A stretch of 64,000 nucleotides of DNA, from assembly GCA_018136815.1 (NCBI GenBank), contig CM030941.1, forward strand, positions 3,020,984-3,084,983, given 5' to 3'. Numbering within the stretch: the stretch's first letter is position 1; each line of letters opens with the position of its first letter. Below are positions 9,901 through 21,712 of this stretch, piece by piece. Source of the stretch: Isochrysis galbana. Taxonomy: Eukaryota > Haptophyta > Isochrysidales > Isochrysidaceae. The notes below the pieces were generated by a model. That model was not told where the DNA came from, ran no database searches, and saw only the letters and a list, made by a program, of their open reading frames with translations. A program made the translations under genes and the position numbers.

Positions 9901-12900
9901 AGGCGATGCAACCGCGCATCAATGTCACCGGTTCCGGCGGCCGGGTTGAGCGCGCCCACCATTTGGGTGTTGATAATGACCTTGGGCATCTTTTTTGATG
10001 CGTCGTGCACCTCTCCGTAGGTTTTGAGTTGGCGTAATAAAGCTAGAGCCGACGAGCAGCCGAATAAGTCAAGGGCACCCATGTTGAGGTCTTCTATATA
10101 GTACACATGGCACTTGCCGTCGGACGGACCGTAATCAGTTGGGCCGGCCTTCTTCTCGAGGGATAACTCAAGCCATCGCCGGAGGGACGTGGCATCGGAT
10201 AGATGGCATAGCCGCGTGTTCGAGCTGGCCCAAGCACCCGCAGGTAGTGTGCGCAGTAGCGAGGTTGCCAAGGCGTGCTTGCCGCAGCCGAGGCCACCAA
10301 CCAAGAGTGACGCCCGCCCCTGCAGTAGGAGTTCCTTGACCCAGAACGTTGTCGAGGCGGTCTCTCCGGTCGGCACGACAACGGAGGCTACAGCCGTAAT
10401 AGAGGGATCAAAATCGATTGCGGAAACCTTGTTGTTCCACGAAACAAAATCTTGCTTTCTACGATCAACGTAGAAGTCGAAGACTGTGCCACCCACTGGA
10501 AATTTGACGGCCGGCCACGTGTCGATCCACCATCGAGAGAAGTTGTGCCGGAAGTCGACTCCGCCGTCGACACCTAGCGAGGCACCGCATGCCCACACAG
10601 TGGCAAACACGAAGTACAGCTCGAAGAAGGAGGCGCCCTTAGTCCCCACATTCTCCGGCACTAGCAGGCTGTCCAGAAGCGTGCACAGCGTCTCGGTGAT
10701 CATGAAAGGCGTGACGGGTACCGTGGTCTTGTAGTTGTGCGCGAGCTCCGCGAACGTCGATGGAAGGTACTTCTCAAAAAGCTCGTTCAGCTTTGTTGCA
10801 CGTGACACGCGCACCTGCCGTGACATTGTAGAAGGCTCACGTTCTGCGCGCCGCGCCACCCATGAGCGCACAAAGTTCTTCCACTGCCCCTGATCGGCAA
10901 TGTAAAGCACGCCAACGCGCGAGACGATCCCAGGAGAGGCGTGCTGCAAGCCGCTCGCCTCTATGAGCACGCTGGCCTTCAATGGGAGCCGAAGGCGCTC
11001 GCCAGAATCAAGAGCAAGCTCACGCGTGTCGTCCAGAAGCGATGTCATGCCTTCGAGCCATAAGTCGTCGACATGCCCATCGAGCACAAGCCATTTTTGC
11101 ACCGCGGCATTGGCAGCGCCCTCGTCAATGAGCTCGCGAAGCACGCGAGGCAGGACGCCCTCGCACCACTCGCGCGACGAGGACTCAACGTAGCCGTAGA
11201 GCTCACGCAAAGTGAGAGCCTTGGGGTCGTAGGCACGATTGACCACGGGCTTTTCGCTGCCGTTCCATGTGGCTGCAAGCGTCCTCCAGGCGGCGGATTT
11301 GTTGGTGCCCGGGGGGCCAACCACCAACACGCAGTGGCGAGCTCCGAGCAAGTCATGCAGGTCAGTCACATTTTGCACGAAGTATTCTTGGGGCTGTAGG
11401 TGCATGGCACGCGCTGCCGTCGTGATGGCCGCCTCGAACTTGGCGTTCTTGCGGCGCGGCATTGCGTTGAAGGTGTCGGGAAAGAGGTCCGCTAGCAAGC
11501 CCATGAACGTGAGGAGGTCCTCGTTGACAATGCTCGGCAGGTGCGTGTCGCGCAGAGTGCGCATCAGAACGCCCGCCTCAGGCTGCGAGGGCTCCGCCCG
11601 CCGTGCACGGCCGGCCAATATGAGAGCATTCTTGATCGAGCGAAGGCGCCAATCATAGTGTGGCTGCTTGGAGGCTAGAGAGCCGAGAAACTCGTAAAAC
11701 TTGAGCACTTTGCCTCCCAGCTCTCTGGATTTTACGAAGCCGGCGGTCACAAGCGTCACGTCCACAATGACGCCTAAGTTTGGTATCATCATCGCCACCG
11801 GGCGGAACAGGGCCCGCATCGACTCGGGCATCTCGGATCGCCCGGCGGGCGCGGCGGTGTTGAGTGTGAAGAACGGCACTCCTGCCTCCGCGTGCAGCGG
11901 GTGCTCATCGCCGTTCAGCAAAAAGATCGCCGAGCGTGCGCGCGACGCATCCAGGACTGCCTTGATCTGAGCCGACACCACAGAGAGCACTGCCTCCGGC
12001 AGCCGAGACACTTCCATGAAACACCCCCACGCGCCCGCCGTCGCGAGACCAGTGAGAAAGGAGCCCACTGTGAACGCGTCCATCTCAGGACCACAGCACA
12101 AGACGCGGTGGGGGCGACCGACAAGATAGGCGAATTCTTGGCACGTCTCTGATTTGCCAGTTCCCGAAGGGCCTGCATGAGCCACGCCGAGCGAAAGACG
12201 ACTTGCGTACGCTGCGGCCAAGAAAACACGCTCCGTCAGCGGCGTGATGACTATCCGAGAACCGTTGCCGAGATACTCAAAAGAGTAGTCGAAGTGGGCG
12301 TCACCGACATGCACGGAGGCTGCGGACGACTCGTCGTTATCGCCAGCGCGCCGCCAATGGGCACGCACCTGAGAATGCCAACGGAAGCACAATCTGCTAG
12401 TGGCGCCTTCTTGGAGGAGAAAAACCGCCACATCTCGGCCGTGCATCGCATGAGTGATGATCCCAGCGAGGGTTTGTCTACGAAGCGTGTCAAGCTCGCC
12501 CTGCAGGGGCTTCGTGAGGGTGGCGAGAGCCTCGACTTGCCCTTGCGCAGTGTCGAAGACAGCCCGGCGGGAACCGCTCTCGGCTTCATCAAGTGCATGC
12601 TCCATCTTTTCCGTCCAGTCCACTCGCCACGCGAGCATAGCCAGCTGCATCGGGTGCTCAAAGAACCAGTCGTGCGGTCGCCGGCCCAAGGCAGCGTCAC
12701 GCACAGCAAGCTCGCCCTGGGCCGTGAGCTCGGCGCGGATGGCGCTCATCAACCTGGTTAGGTACTCTTCCACCTTTCCCGCTAGTCTCACTGGGGCGGT
12801 GCGGTTGAAGCACACTTTCTCGCCGTGAGTGGATATTATGCAGTTGACGGTGTCCGCTCGCGCACCATCGAGCCGAAGCTCTGCAATGCCTTCGCACAGC

Positions 12901-15900
12901 GAGTTGATATGGCGTGCCACGACCCAAGGCTGGCGGGTGTGTGAAACGAGGTCCAGCAACTCCCGCGCGGGCATGAAGTAAAATCGAGGGAATGCGCGAC
13001 GCTTCGAGTCTAGGAAGGCACCGAGGGCGGCATCACAACTGTCGAGGCTCTCACGGATCATCGCAAGGCGCTCGCGCAACCCCGGAACGGAGCAAGCCTG
13101 CACCGCATTGCGCGTCGCGTAGACTTCGCTTGCAGTCATGCGGAAGAGCTGGTCGGCCACCGCAAACTTGTAGGTGGCATCAGGCAACTCCTCCTTGACC
13201 TCTTCAGAGCTGACGTACCGCTTCTCGAGGGCAGCCCACTGGTGCTGGACCGCGGTGAGCTGCGCAACCACTTCCGACACGTCGCGCAACGCCGTAGACC
13301 ATTTGGTCACATCAATGCGGAACGTGTCCAGATACTTCGAGCCCATCATCGCTTGGACGAGCAAGGAGATCTCATCTAGCGCTTCCGCATCCTCTTCCTT
13401 GAAGCGCATTAGCATCACGTCACCGCCATTGTACGGCTGGAAGTCGAACTCGATCTGCGCCCATGTACCCGCAAGCTTTGCGATGGTCGTCTCCATAGAG
13501 TGTTCCTTCAGCGCACGATCGACCACCGCGCCGACCACCTCCACATGCTTGTGCAATTGCAAAGCGAGCAGGTCTTGCAAGACCATGGCGTCGGACATTT
13601 CGAAGTGGGAGGCCGTGGCCTCCATCAGCTGCTCCCAGTGCCGCGGCCTCATGCACGGCGACTTGAGGTCCGACACGCACGGCAAGGCAGCGCTAAAGTC
13701 GGACATGGCCTGCTCAAGCCCAGCGTAGATTGGCAGCTTCTTGGCTTGTGACGGTATGGAGCGCAGCACGCGCATTAGCGCTTGCATCTCGGCCTCGGCT
13801 GCGGCAGTGTCGAAGTCGCCCCACGCCGTCGCCTCGAAGGCATCGATCTGGGCGCGCACCACGAAGCATAGGTCCCAAAGCTGCTTCAGGTACACCAGGT
13901 CGGTGCGGCAGGCGTCCGCCACGTCGTCGATGACCTCCATGATCTCGGGGAAGTCAAAGAGCTCGGTCAGCTCGCGGAGCTCGCGCGCACCCCGCTCGTT
14001 CGCGCAATGCTCCGCATTCAGCCTATCGAGTGCCTCGTACGGATTGCGCGAGGCATAGTCATACCTGAGCACGGGCTCCGCCAGAAGGCGTTCGCGGAAG
14101 GCCTCGACGCTTTGTTCGAAGGCTTTGACCTGCGAGGTCGGGAGGAAGGACAAGCGGCCACAGGATGTGAGAGGGGTGAGGTTGGGCGGTAACTTAAGTG
14201 CTGCCGCGATGCCCAATAGCGCGCTGGCCATGGGAGCGCTTCAAGACGTCAATCAGGAGAGCCGGAGCACGGGGGCTAGCCGGTTTGCGGCCCGCACCTC
14301 GTCGGCGATCCGATTGGTCTCGCGCTCCATTGGCCCCTTGATCATGCGCCGGACCGTGACGAGCCTCCGCTTCGCGTCCGCCCACGTCTCAGCGACTTGG
14401 TGCAGCCCAACCCGCATCTCTCCCAGTTCCTCACCTCCGACCTCGCGTTGTAGTAGGGCGAGCGTCTCGACTAGGACATCGATCTCATACTCCGTCTCGA
14501 CGGACCGATTACGCACCTCCGAGACGCAGCCCATCACCATGCGCAGCTGGGCGAAGTCGCCCTCAACCAGCGTCGTCTCCATGCCGGCCGATACCTCGGT
14601 GACATGCCGGCTGAGGCGCGCGACACGCTCCTTAGCATTCGCAAGCACTGTGGCAAACAGCCCGTCCTCGTCTGCCTCGATTTCACGCAAATCGAGTATC
14701 TGCACGAGGTCGAGCATCCCTGAGTCACCCACGCTGATTCTCACTAGCTTGCTGCCCACAAAGACGCCCCGCCAGTGACGGCTCGGCCCCACCTGTCCGA
14801 ACTGCTTGGGCAATGTTGCGCCTGCATACAATCGAGACCACGTCTTCATGTTCATGTCGAGTCGGTATAGATCGTCGTATGCCTCGCTGTGTGGCCCCTC
14901 GCCGCCGTAGACGTAGAGTCGGCGGTCGACAACGGTGGCTGCGAAATTGCACCGCGCGCTCGGCACGTCGCTGGGCGAGGCACGCGCCCGGACGCCCGGG
15001 ACGGACCAGTCGCGTACAAAGCGCTCGTCGTTGACCATGCGGCCGATGAGCCTTTCAGGAAGCCCAAGGCGCTGCACGGCTTGCTTGAGTTGCGACTCAC
15101 TCTGCTCTTTGGCCTCCAGCGGCGTCGCCACGGCGGCAGCTTGCGACCAACGGCGCGCCGAGTAGTCGAGCTGCCAGACCTCGGTTGGCTTGGGTCGCGG
15201 GGGCCTCCGCTTTCGCTTCCGCGCCACGGCCGCCCCAGGCGCATCCGCGCCTTCATCTTCGGCCGCATAATAGGCCGCCTCGTCCTCGGCAAGTTCCGCC
15301 TCCCGCGCGTCCACCGTGGCCGTCGCCGCGGCCCGCAACGCTGCCTCGTCGACATCGACTTCCCAGGCGTGGCCCTCAGCCACAGCGTCACCTGCCACCA
15401 CCACTTCCTCTGCCATTGACTCCGCACCCTCCACGAGCGCCGCACTCGCGCCGTCCGCTGGCATCTCGCTGTGCGCGCTCTCGCTACCATCCAATTGCCC
15501 CTCCTCGTCCTCTGAGGCTGAATCCAGTAGGAGTAGCTCAGGCACGGCGAAGGTGGCGTCAGTGTCACCGATTATGGCGTCCTCTGGTGTCACGTAGATG
15601 ATGGAGCAATCGGCCGAGGTCCACATACGGATGCGGTCCTTTGCAGCTGGCGGCGCGCCCGCGACAGCGACATGGAGCCAACTCTCCTGTACTGTCATGG
15701 CGAAGGGAGAGCCACGGATGGGCTCAGGCTCCTCGTCGTGTGGCGCCTCAGGACCGTCGCCAACGCACACGGAGGCCGAGTAGCTGCCTACCAGCGGGGC
15801 GTGGTACGACATACGATATGTCCCGTTGCCCATGTCCTCAACGGCCACCCGCCCGTTTCGGCTTGAAAGGAAGACGCCCTCTGGGCCATGCACATCTACG

Positions 15901-17932
15901 AGTACCTCGTCGCCGCCCGTCTTGCGGTTGTCGCCACGCGAGTCCTTGGTTTGCAGGAAGAAGTCGAGCCGCTTCCCCGCCTGCGCGACAGGCAATGTCG
16001 CCGTACCCATAGCGATCGTGTTTGAGGCGACAGTGTTGACGAAGAAGTTGAAGTAGATCATGTTGGGCGTGAACTCACCGTCGTCAAAGGCAATGCGTAC
16101 CACAACCTCACCGGGGCCACGCGCCTCGAAGCAGGGTGAGACGCACTCAACCAGCGTGGGCGAGACAAGTCGGCCATCCACCACGACGCCGTCGTTGCCC
16201 GCACGCGCGTCATAGAACTGGACAAGCACCGCATCGGCCTTGCATGGAAAGCCGGACCCGTGGACAGAGACACATGAGCCACCGGTAATCCGGCCGCGCG
16301 ACGGCTTGAGCGCCGACACTGTGTAGGGGGGCCCGATGGAGCGCGCCACGTTGAGAGCCCACAGGTCGTCGAGCCACCCTTCCGCCCAGCCACCAAATAC
16401 GAGTAGGCTGCACTCGCATGCCTCATAACCAAAGCCGCAGTCCTCGCGCGGCGGAGGCGTCGCACCCGAGATGTGAGGCGAGGACCACACCATGCGCCGA
16501 ACGTCGAGCACGTGAACCGCGTTCGAGTAGCTGAATTCGGCATTCTGGCCGCCAAAGACGAAGAGCTTGTGCGAGTCAGTAGAGGCCACCGTCATTGCCA
16601 CATGATTCCAAAGCGTCGACGGCAGCAATGGCCACCGCACGGAGGAGCCCTCCCCGTCGCGGTACCCCGATGGCGTCTTCCACTCCTGTGCCGCCAGGTC
16701 AAGAACATGCACATCCTCGAAATGGCCTGAGAAGCCGCGCGTTGCAGTGCCGCGTCCGCCCGCGAGCAGCAGCAGCTTACCCGCCACGCTTACAGTGTGG
16801 TCGGCCCGTGGCCTTGGCGGCGGCCCACGTATCCGCTCGATCCTCGACCAGCTCCACGAGTCGAGGTCAAGTGCATGCACATCCATGGAAAAGTCGCACG
16901 CCGACCCATGCCCACCTGTGTGCGTGCGAGTAGTGGAGTTTGAGTCGGCGCTTGGCAGCGGGCGCATGGTGTGCTCAGACTCACCGTACCCACCAATGAT
17001 GAACACCTTCTTCTCGGCGTGCCCATCCGAGCCCTCGTCGAACTCGACCAGATTAGCAGTGTGGTGCGAGCGCGGGTGAGGCGGCGTGCCAGCGATCTGC
17101 GCACGCCTCCACTTGCGCTCTCTAATGGAGAAGAGGTGGGCGTCGTTGTAGCGCTTTCCGCGACATAAGCCACCAAAGACGAAGATAATGTCATTGTCTG
17201 GCAGCAGCGTCGCCGTATGCCGCCATCGCGGCGAGGGTGGTGCGCCCACCTCCTCGAGCCGTTCCCACCGGTAGCCCTCAGCAATGTGAAGCAGGTAGGT
17301 GTCGCCGTACACATCAGGCTGCGAGCCATCTGTACCGCATCCACCAAAGAGGACGGCGTGCTCGCGGCGGACGACGAGCGAATGACCCGAACGGGGGGAG
17401 GGAGGCTCACCATGGCTGCTCAGTCGGCGCCACCAGATCTGCGTGGCGAGGGGGGGAGGGAGAGAAACGGAGAGAGAGATGGGCGGTCAAGAAAAGGGAA
17501 GGGGGGGGGGGCATGGCGAGGCGGAAGGGAGGGGGGGAAAGGAAATAGGATGTGTGGTGGGTGGGCCGGCGAACAGGCAGTCAAGGGAGAGGGGAAGGGA
17601 GGCAGGAAGGGAGGACGAAGGGAAGGGAGACGAGGGGAGAGAGAGAGGGAGAGGGAGGTAGGGAGGGGGAGAGAGAGAGAGAGGAGAGAGAGAGTTGCGG
17701 CGGACGTAGTCTGGCGTTGTGTGTTGGGGTGTGTGTGTGTGCGCGCGCGCGTGTGTGGTGTCGGTTGCCGGCGGCAGCAGCCGNNNNNNNNNNNNNNNNN
17801 NNNNNNNNNNNNNNNNNNNNNNNNNNNNNNNNNNNNNNNNNNNNNNNNNNNNNNNNNNNNNNNNNNNNNNNNNNNNNNNNNNNTAGAGAGCAGGAGCCAG
17901 AGGCTCACCTCCATCTCCGTCCCTTCCCCCAT
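3942..17932 (-). CDS. Kelch-containing outer-arm dynein heavy chain (alpha-HC / ODA11 type), three exons
   Basis: The product is an axonemal motor that slides outer doublet microtubules. Three exons are inferred: 17932-17909 (MGEGTEME, donor GTGAGC), 17438-14298 (donor GAG|GTGCGG) and 14129-3942 (acceptor CTCGCAG). All junctions are phase 0, giving about 4450 residues; from memory the Chlamydomonas alpha chain is about 4500. Order: kelch propeller (9-380), IPT/TIG, filamin-type Ig, acidic linker, a last kelch strand, tail helices, linker, six AAA modules, stalk and microtubule-binding region (about 2910-3150), and a C-terminal domain containing YTCPVYSSSLRG. P-loops: AAA1 GPSGTGKS near 1708, AAA2 GPPGTNKS near 1993, AAA3 GGLGCGKH near 2333, AAA4 GVGGSGKQS near 2678. 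The AAA1 Walker B reads CFMEVSR instead of the usual CFDEFNR. A kelch N-terminus is known from the Chlamydomonas alpha chain. Intron 2 (168 nt) has in-frame stops, so the gene looks like two ORFs. Intron 1 is CT-rich and spans the N gap. Confidence 0.9.
17784..17883. other. Assembly gap (100 N)
   Basis: Exactly 100 unknown bases lie inside the inferred first intron of the dynein gene, 25 bases from the first coding exon. A fixed length of 100 usually means that the true size is unknown. Confidence 0.98.
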
Positions 17933-17940
17933 CGTCCGCC

Positions 17941-18710
<770 letters not shown>

Positions 18711-19384
18711 GCCCCTGCGGCCCTGTTCAATACATGAGAAAACCGCCGGAATAGATAAGCTACGGGAAGTCGGCAACAGAAGAGAGAGAGAGAAGAGGAG
18801 GACAACCTCTCGGCGCGAGTTCGGTTGGCGGGGCGCCGGTTCGTTCAACAACCGTATACCGGAAGGGGGGGGACGCCCTTCTACTCTGGGCTGGTGTTAG
18901 TGTTGGCGGTCCAATAGACTATGCCATATGCCAGGGGGCATTAGGGCTTAGGGCTATAGGGTTTGGGTTTGGGGGCTGTCACAGCAAACCACCACCATGA
19001 TGCAACCACACCCTATGGAGCTAGGGCGCTAGGACTGTTCAGAGATATCAAACTGCTAGGAGTGTGGAGATCCTAGATGTTAAACACAGGAACAGTGTGT
19101 TTCTACGGAAGTCAAAAACAGTGTTTTTCACCGTGTTTCTAGGAGACCCCCATGTCCGGAACAGAGGGTTGCGCGCTGCGCGCGCGCGGTGAGTGAGCGT
19201 GCGAGCGAGGCCATAGCCATAGCATAATCAATCCCGCCACCTGATTGTTGATTGTGATTGCCTGGCCTCCCACCTGCACCACTACACCACTAGCTACCAC
19301 CACCTACCACCTACCACCTAGTTGGATGCAAGACGTCCAATCATCAATCACAATCATGCTTGACAGTTACAATCACAATTACAC
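18711..19384. other. Intergenic, no gene; short telomere-like stretch
   Basis: No coding region is seen. At about 18940-18980 there is TTAGGGCTTAGGG followed by GGGTTTGGGTTTGGGGG, which looks like degenerate telomere-type repeat. The stretch at 19080-19140 shares an ACACTGTT/TGTGTTTC vocabulary with 21990-22040. Confidence 0.4.
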
Positions 19385-19901
19385 ACTAATCTTATGATTG
19401 GTCGCCATGGAGGGGGGCCTCGCGCCCCCCCCACTCTCTCGACTCCCCTCATGGGGGGCGAGAACCATCCACCCCCCTGCGCTGCCTCTTGGCATGTAGG
19501 GGGGACTCACCCAGCCTGCCCAGACTCTCCCTGAGAGTCGGGCACAGATCGCACGCCCTGGCCCGCGTTGGCCTGCTTCTCGCTCTGACCAACCCCTCCT
19601 CCCCCTGGGCCCCCCTGATTAGGAGCCCCCAGCCAGCTCCTGCCGACCGGCAGGGGCTCGAGAGCCAGCGAGGGAGAGGCAGGAGGGGCCAGGGCCATGC
19701 CCCAGCCTCACCTGCCCCCTGAGCTGTGCTCCCAGGCCCCTGCAGGCCTCCTGGGGACCTGAAGAGGGGCCGCAGGCGCGCGCCATGGGCCAGAGCCGCA
19801 GGGAAGAGAGGAGGAAGAGGGAAGAGGGAGGGGAGGGGGGAGTGGCAGCTCTCCCCTCCGGCGTTTACGTGTCTTCTCGCCCCGTTTGGGTAAGAGAAGA
19901 C
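19385..19901 (-). repeat. Repeat family B, subfamily B2, copy 1
   Basis: The terminal hairpin at 19385-19402 is ACTAATC-TTAT-GATTGGT. The opposite end carries GTCTTCTC/GAGAAGAC at 19871-19901, enclosing a small CCC/GGG stem. The body matches 54558-55082 closely and the B1 copies more weakly. Relative to B1, the terminal stem has changed from GT/AC to TC/GA while keeping the TTAT loop. Confidence 0.75.
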
Positions 19902-20401
19902 GGGGGCACCAGAACCAGGAGGGAAGGCTTATGCACGGCCAGGTGGAGTAGGGGGACGTCGTTGAAGCGTGCGTTGGGATCTGCGCCGTGCGAGAGGAAG
20001 AGGCGGAGCATGGGGAGCGACATGATGAGGGAGATGGCCACGAGTGGGGTACCGTTCTTGTGGGCGTTCGGGTCGGCGCGATGCTGGAGTAGGGCCTTTG
20101 TTGTCTTCACATTCCTGGACATCACGGCCAGCTGTAGGGGCCCTCCGAGGTTGGGGTCTGCCTGGGCCCTGAGCAGACTCTTGACGCAGCTCACGTGACC
20201 GCCCTGGCACGCGTACATCAGGGCGGTGGTGCCCCTTTCGTCTGCCTCGTCGAGGCCGTCTTTTTGGGCCTTGGTCAGCCGCTCTATGACGGAGGCACTC
20301 CCCATGAGCGCGGCGGCCATGAGCGGGGTGAGCTTGGTGTCGGGGTTCGCATAGGTCTGATGCGACAGCAGATCGACTGTTTCGAGGTCGCGCTTGGTCA
20401 T
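19865..20401 (-). pseudogene. Ankyrin-repeat gene fragment between two B repeats
   Basis: From ATG at 20401 the frame encodes about 178 residues. Ankyrin repeats are clear: TPLMAAALMGSASVIERL, TALMYACQGGHVSCVKSL, LQLAVMSRNVKTTKALL and LLHLAVHKPSLL, with DPN turns between them. The ATG lies 12 bases from the terminal hairpin of the B1 copy. The stop lies inside the 5' hairpin of the B2 copy, so the C-terminus is supplied by repeat DNA. Both repeats run in the same orientation as the ORF. Either a gene was trimmed by insertions or an exon was captured by the repeat. Codon use looks normal and no internal stops occur, so capture or truncation may be recent. The partner and function cannot be deduced. 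Confidence 0.55.
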
Positions 20402-20412
20402 GCGGACAAGCA

Positions 20413-21055
20413 ACTAAGTTTATACTTAGCTCGCCCATGGGGGGGCACGAGCCCCCCCCTCTCTCCACTCCTCCCCTGCCATGGGGGAGGAACCACCCAT
20501 CCTCCTGGCACGCCTGATGGCTTGCCAGGAGGCCACTGCCCTGCTGACCCTCTCTCCCACTGACAGGCTCGCCTGATTCGCCCATCCTGGCCCGGCGTGG
20601 CCAGCCCATTGCTCCAACCCCTCCTCCCCCCCTGTTCGACAGGCAGACAGGTGCAGCGTGGGGGCCCCTGAGGCTCAGGAGCGCCAGCGAGGGAGAGGCA
20701 GGGGAGGCCAGGGCCCAGCCCCAGCCTCCTCTGCCCCCTGAACTGGCCTCCATGAGCCTCCAGGGTCGCCAATGGGCAGCTCCAGGCCTGCCGCAGGCGC
20801 GCCATCGCGCGTGCCGCATGAGAGGGGAGAGAGCGCGCGGAGAAGGGGGTGGGCGGAGCGGAGCTCCGCCCACCGAAAAGTAGGTAAGTCCCGCACCTGT
20901 TTACGGGATAAGTCGGGACTGAGGTCGCCGCCCACTCGGAGACGCAGGAGGAAGAGAGGGAACAGATCACCGGGGGGAGGCGCGGGCCACCGGACCATAT
21001 CTAAGCCCTTCACCCCAATCCCCCTAGTAGTGCACGGGGGGAGCCGCCTGATGGC
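20413..21055 (-). repeat. Repeat family B, subfamily B1, full copy
   Basis: In element orientation (minus strand) the 5' part holds AGTCCCG...CGGGACT (20887-20920) around CCTG-TTTA-CGGG. A 12-bp GC stem GGTGGGCGGAGC/GCTCCGCCCACC follows at 20848-20874 with loop GGA. The 3' end is ACTAAGT-TTAT-ACTTAG at 20413-20429. The copy at 62253 has the same stem with loop GACA. The outer block ACCATATCTAAGCCCTT recurs at the right edge of the window. Confidence 0.8.
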
Positions 21056-21306
21056 GGGCTTCGCGGCTTGAGCGACCCATCGAGGTGGCACCTGATCTGG
21101 CTCGGCCCTCCAGTGAAGTACAGGCCACAGAAGAGGCACTGCTTCTTCTTCACGGAGTGCGAGCGACCGGCTACCTCATCGACTGTCGACCATTCCAGCT
21201 GGGTGCCCTCAAGGCTCGCGATACGCGCGCGGCCCCATGCGATCAGCGCGCCTGCCTCTCCCTCTCCCAGCGCGCCATCGCCAGTGCTGCCACTGCCTCC
21301 ATCCAT
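21010..21306 (-). pseudogene. hAT-type transposase fragment with BED zinc finger
   Basis: From the ATG at 21306 the frame contains KKKQCLFCGLYFTGG followed by CHLDGS. This is the C-x2-C...H pattern of BED fingers found at the N-terminus of hAT transposases. Nothing of the catalytic RNase H-like core follows: the frame runs into B1 repeat sequence and stops at 21010. It is a truncated 5' piece of a DNA transposon. The B1 border TAGTGCACGGGGGGAGCCGC at the junction also occurs at 57637 and, inverted, near 25085. Confidence 0.55.
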
Positions 21307-21579
21307 GATGCTGCCACTGCCCTGAGCCCAGACTGCCAGCGAGAGCGAGCGAGCAGCACCCCCCGGGCAGCGGCGACGCACCCCGCGTCGCGACGGCACA
21401 TATACAGACTTCATAAAAAGTAAAAAAATCGAAAGTAAAGAGCCTCTAGAGTGAGTTTTGTTTTCCCACCTCAGAGCTGATAACTGATATCAGTGATTTG
21501 GCAAAACAGAGCTGTTACTGACACTGTAAGCTTATAACAGTACTGATGAGACATCTTTGCCCTGCGCTCGCTCGCTCCG

Positions 21580-21712
21580 CTCGCTACGCACCCTGCGGGC
21601 GCTCTGTATTTGGCGACCCGTCAATACAGGGGGCCTCCAAAATACAGTGAAATACATATGTGTTTGGCCTCCGGCCAAATACGGTAAATACGTATGTCCC
21701 ATCTAGGGCCGA
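21580..21712. repeat. Dispersed repeat D, copy 1
   Basis: It contains TTTGGCCTCCGGCCAAATAC and, 20 bases on, AAATACGTATGTCCCATCTAGG. The stretch at 33820-33975 has the same two blocks in the same order. No coding potential is seen. It is probably part of a transposon end. Confidence 0.5.

Noticed and set aside
18940..18985. Interstitial telomere
   Set aside because: TTAGGG-like words are few and irregular; there is no sustained array.
20398..20970. Long overlapping ORFs through the B repeats (also 62240-62854)
   Set aside because: Frames differ between copies, substitutions do not follow codon periodicity, and conserved features are hairpins. GC-rich non-coding repeat is the better reading.
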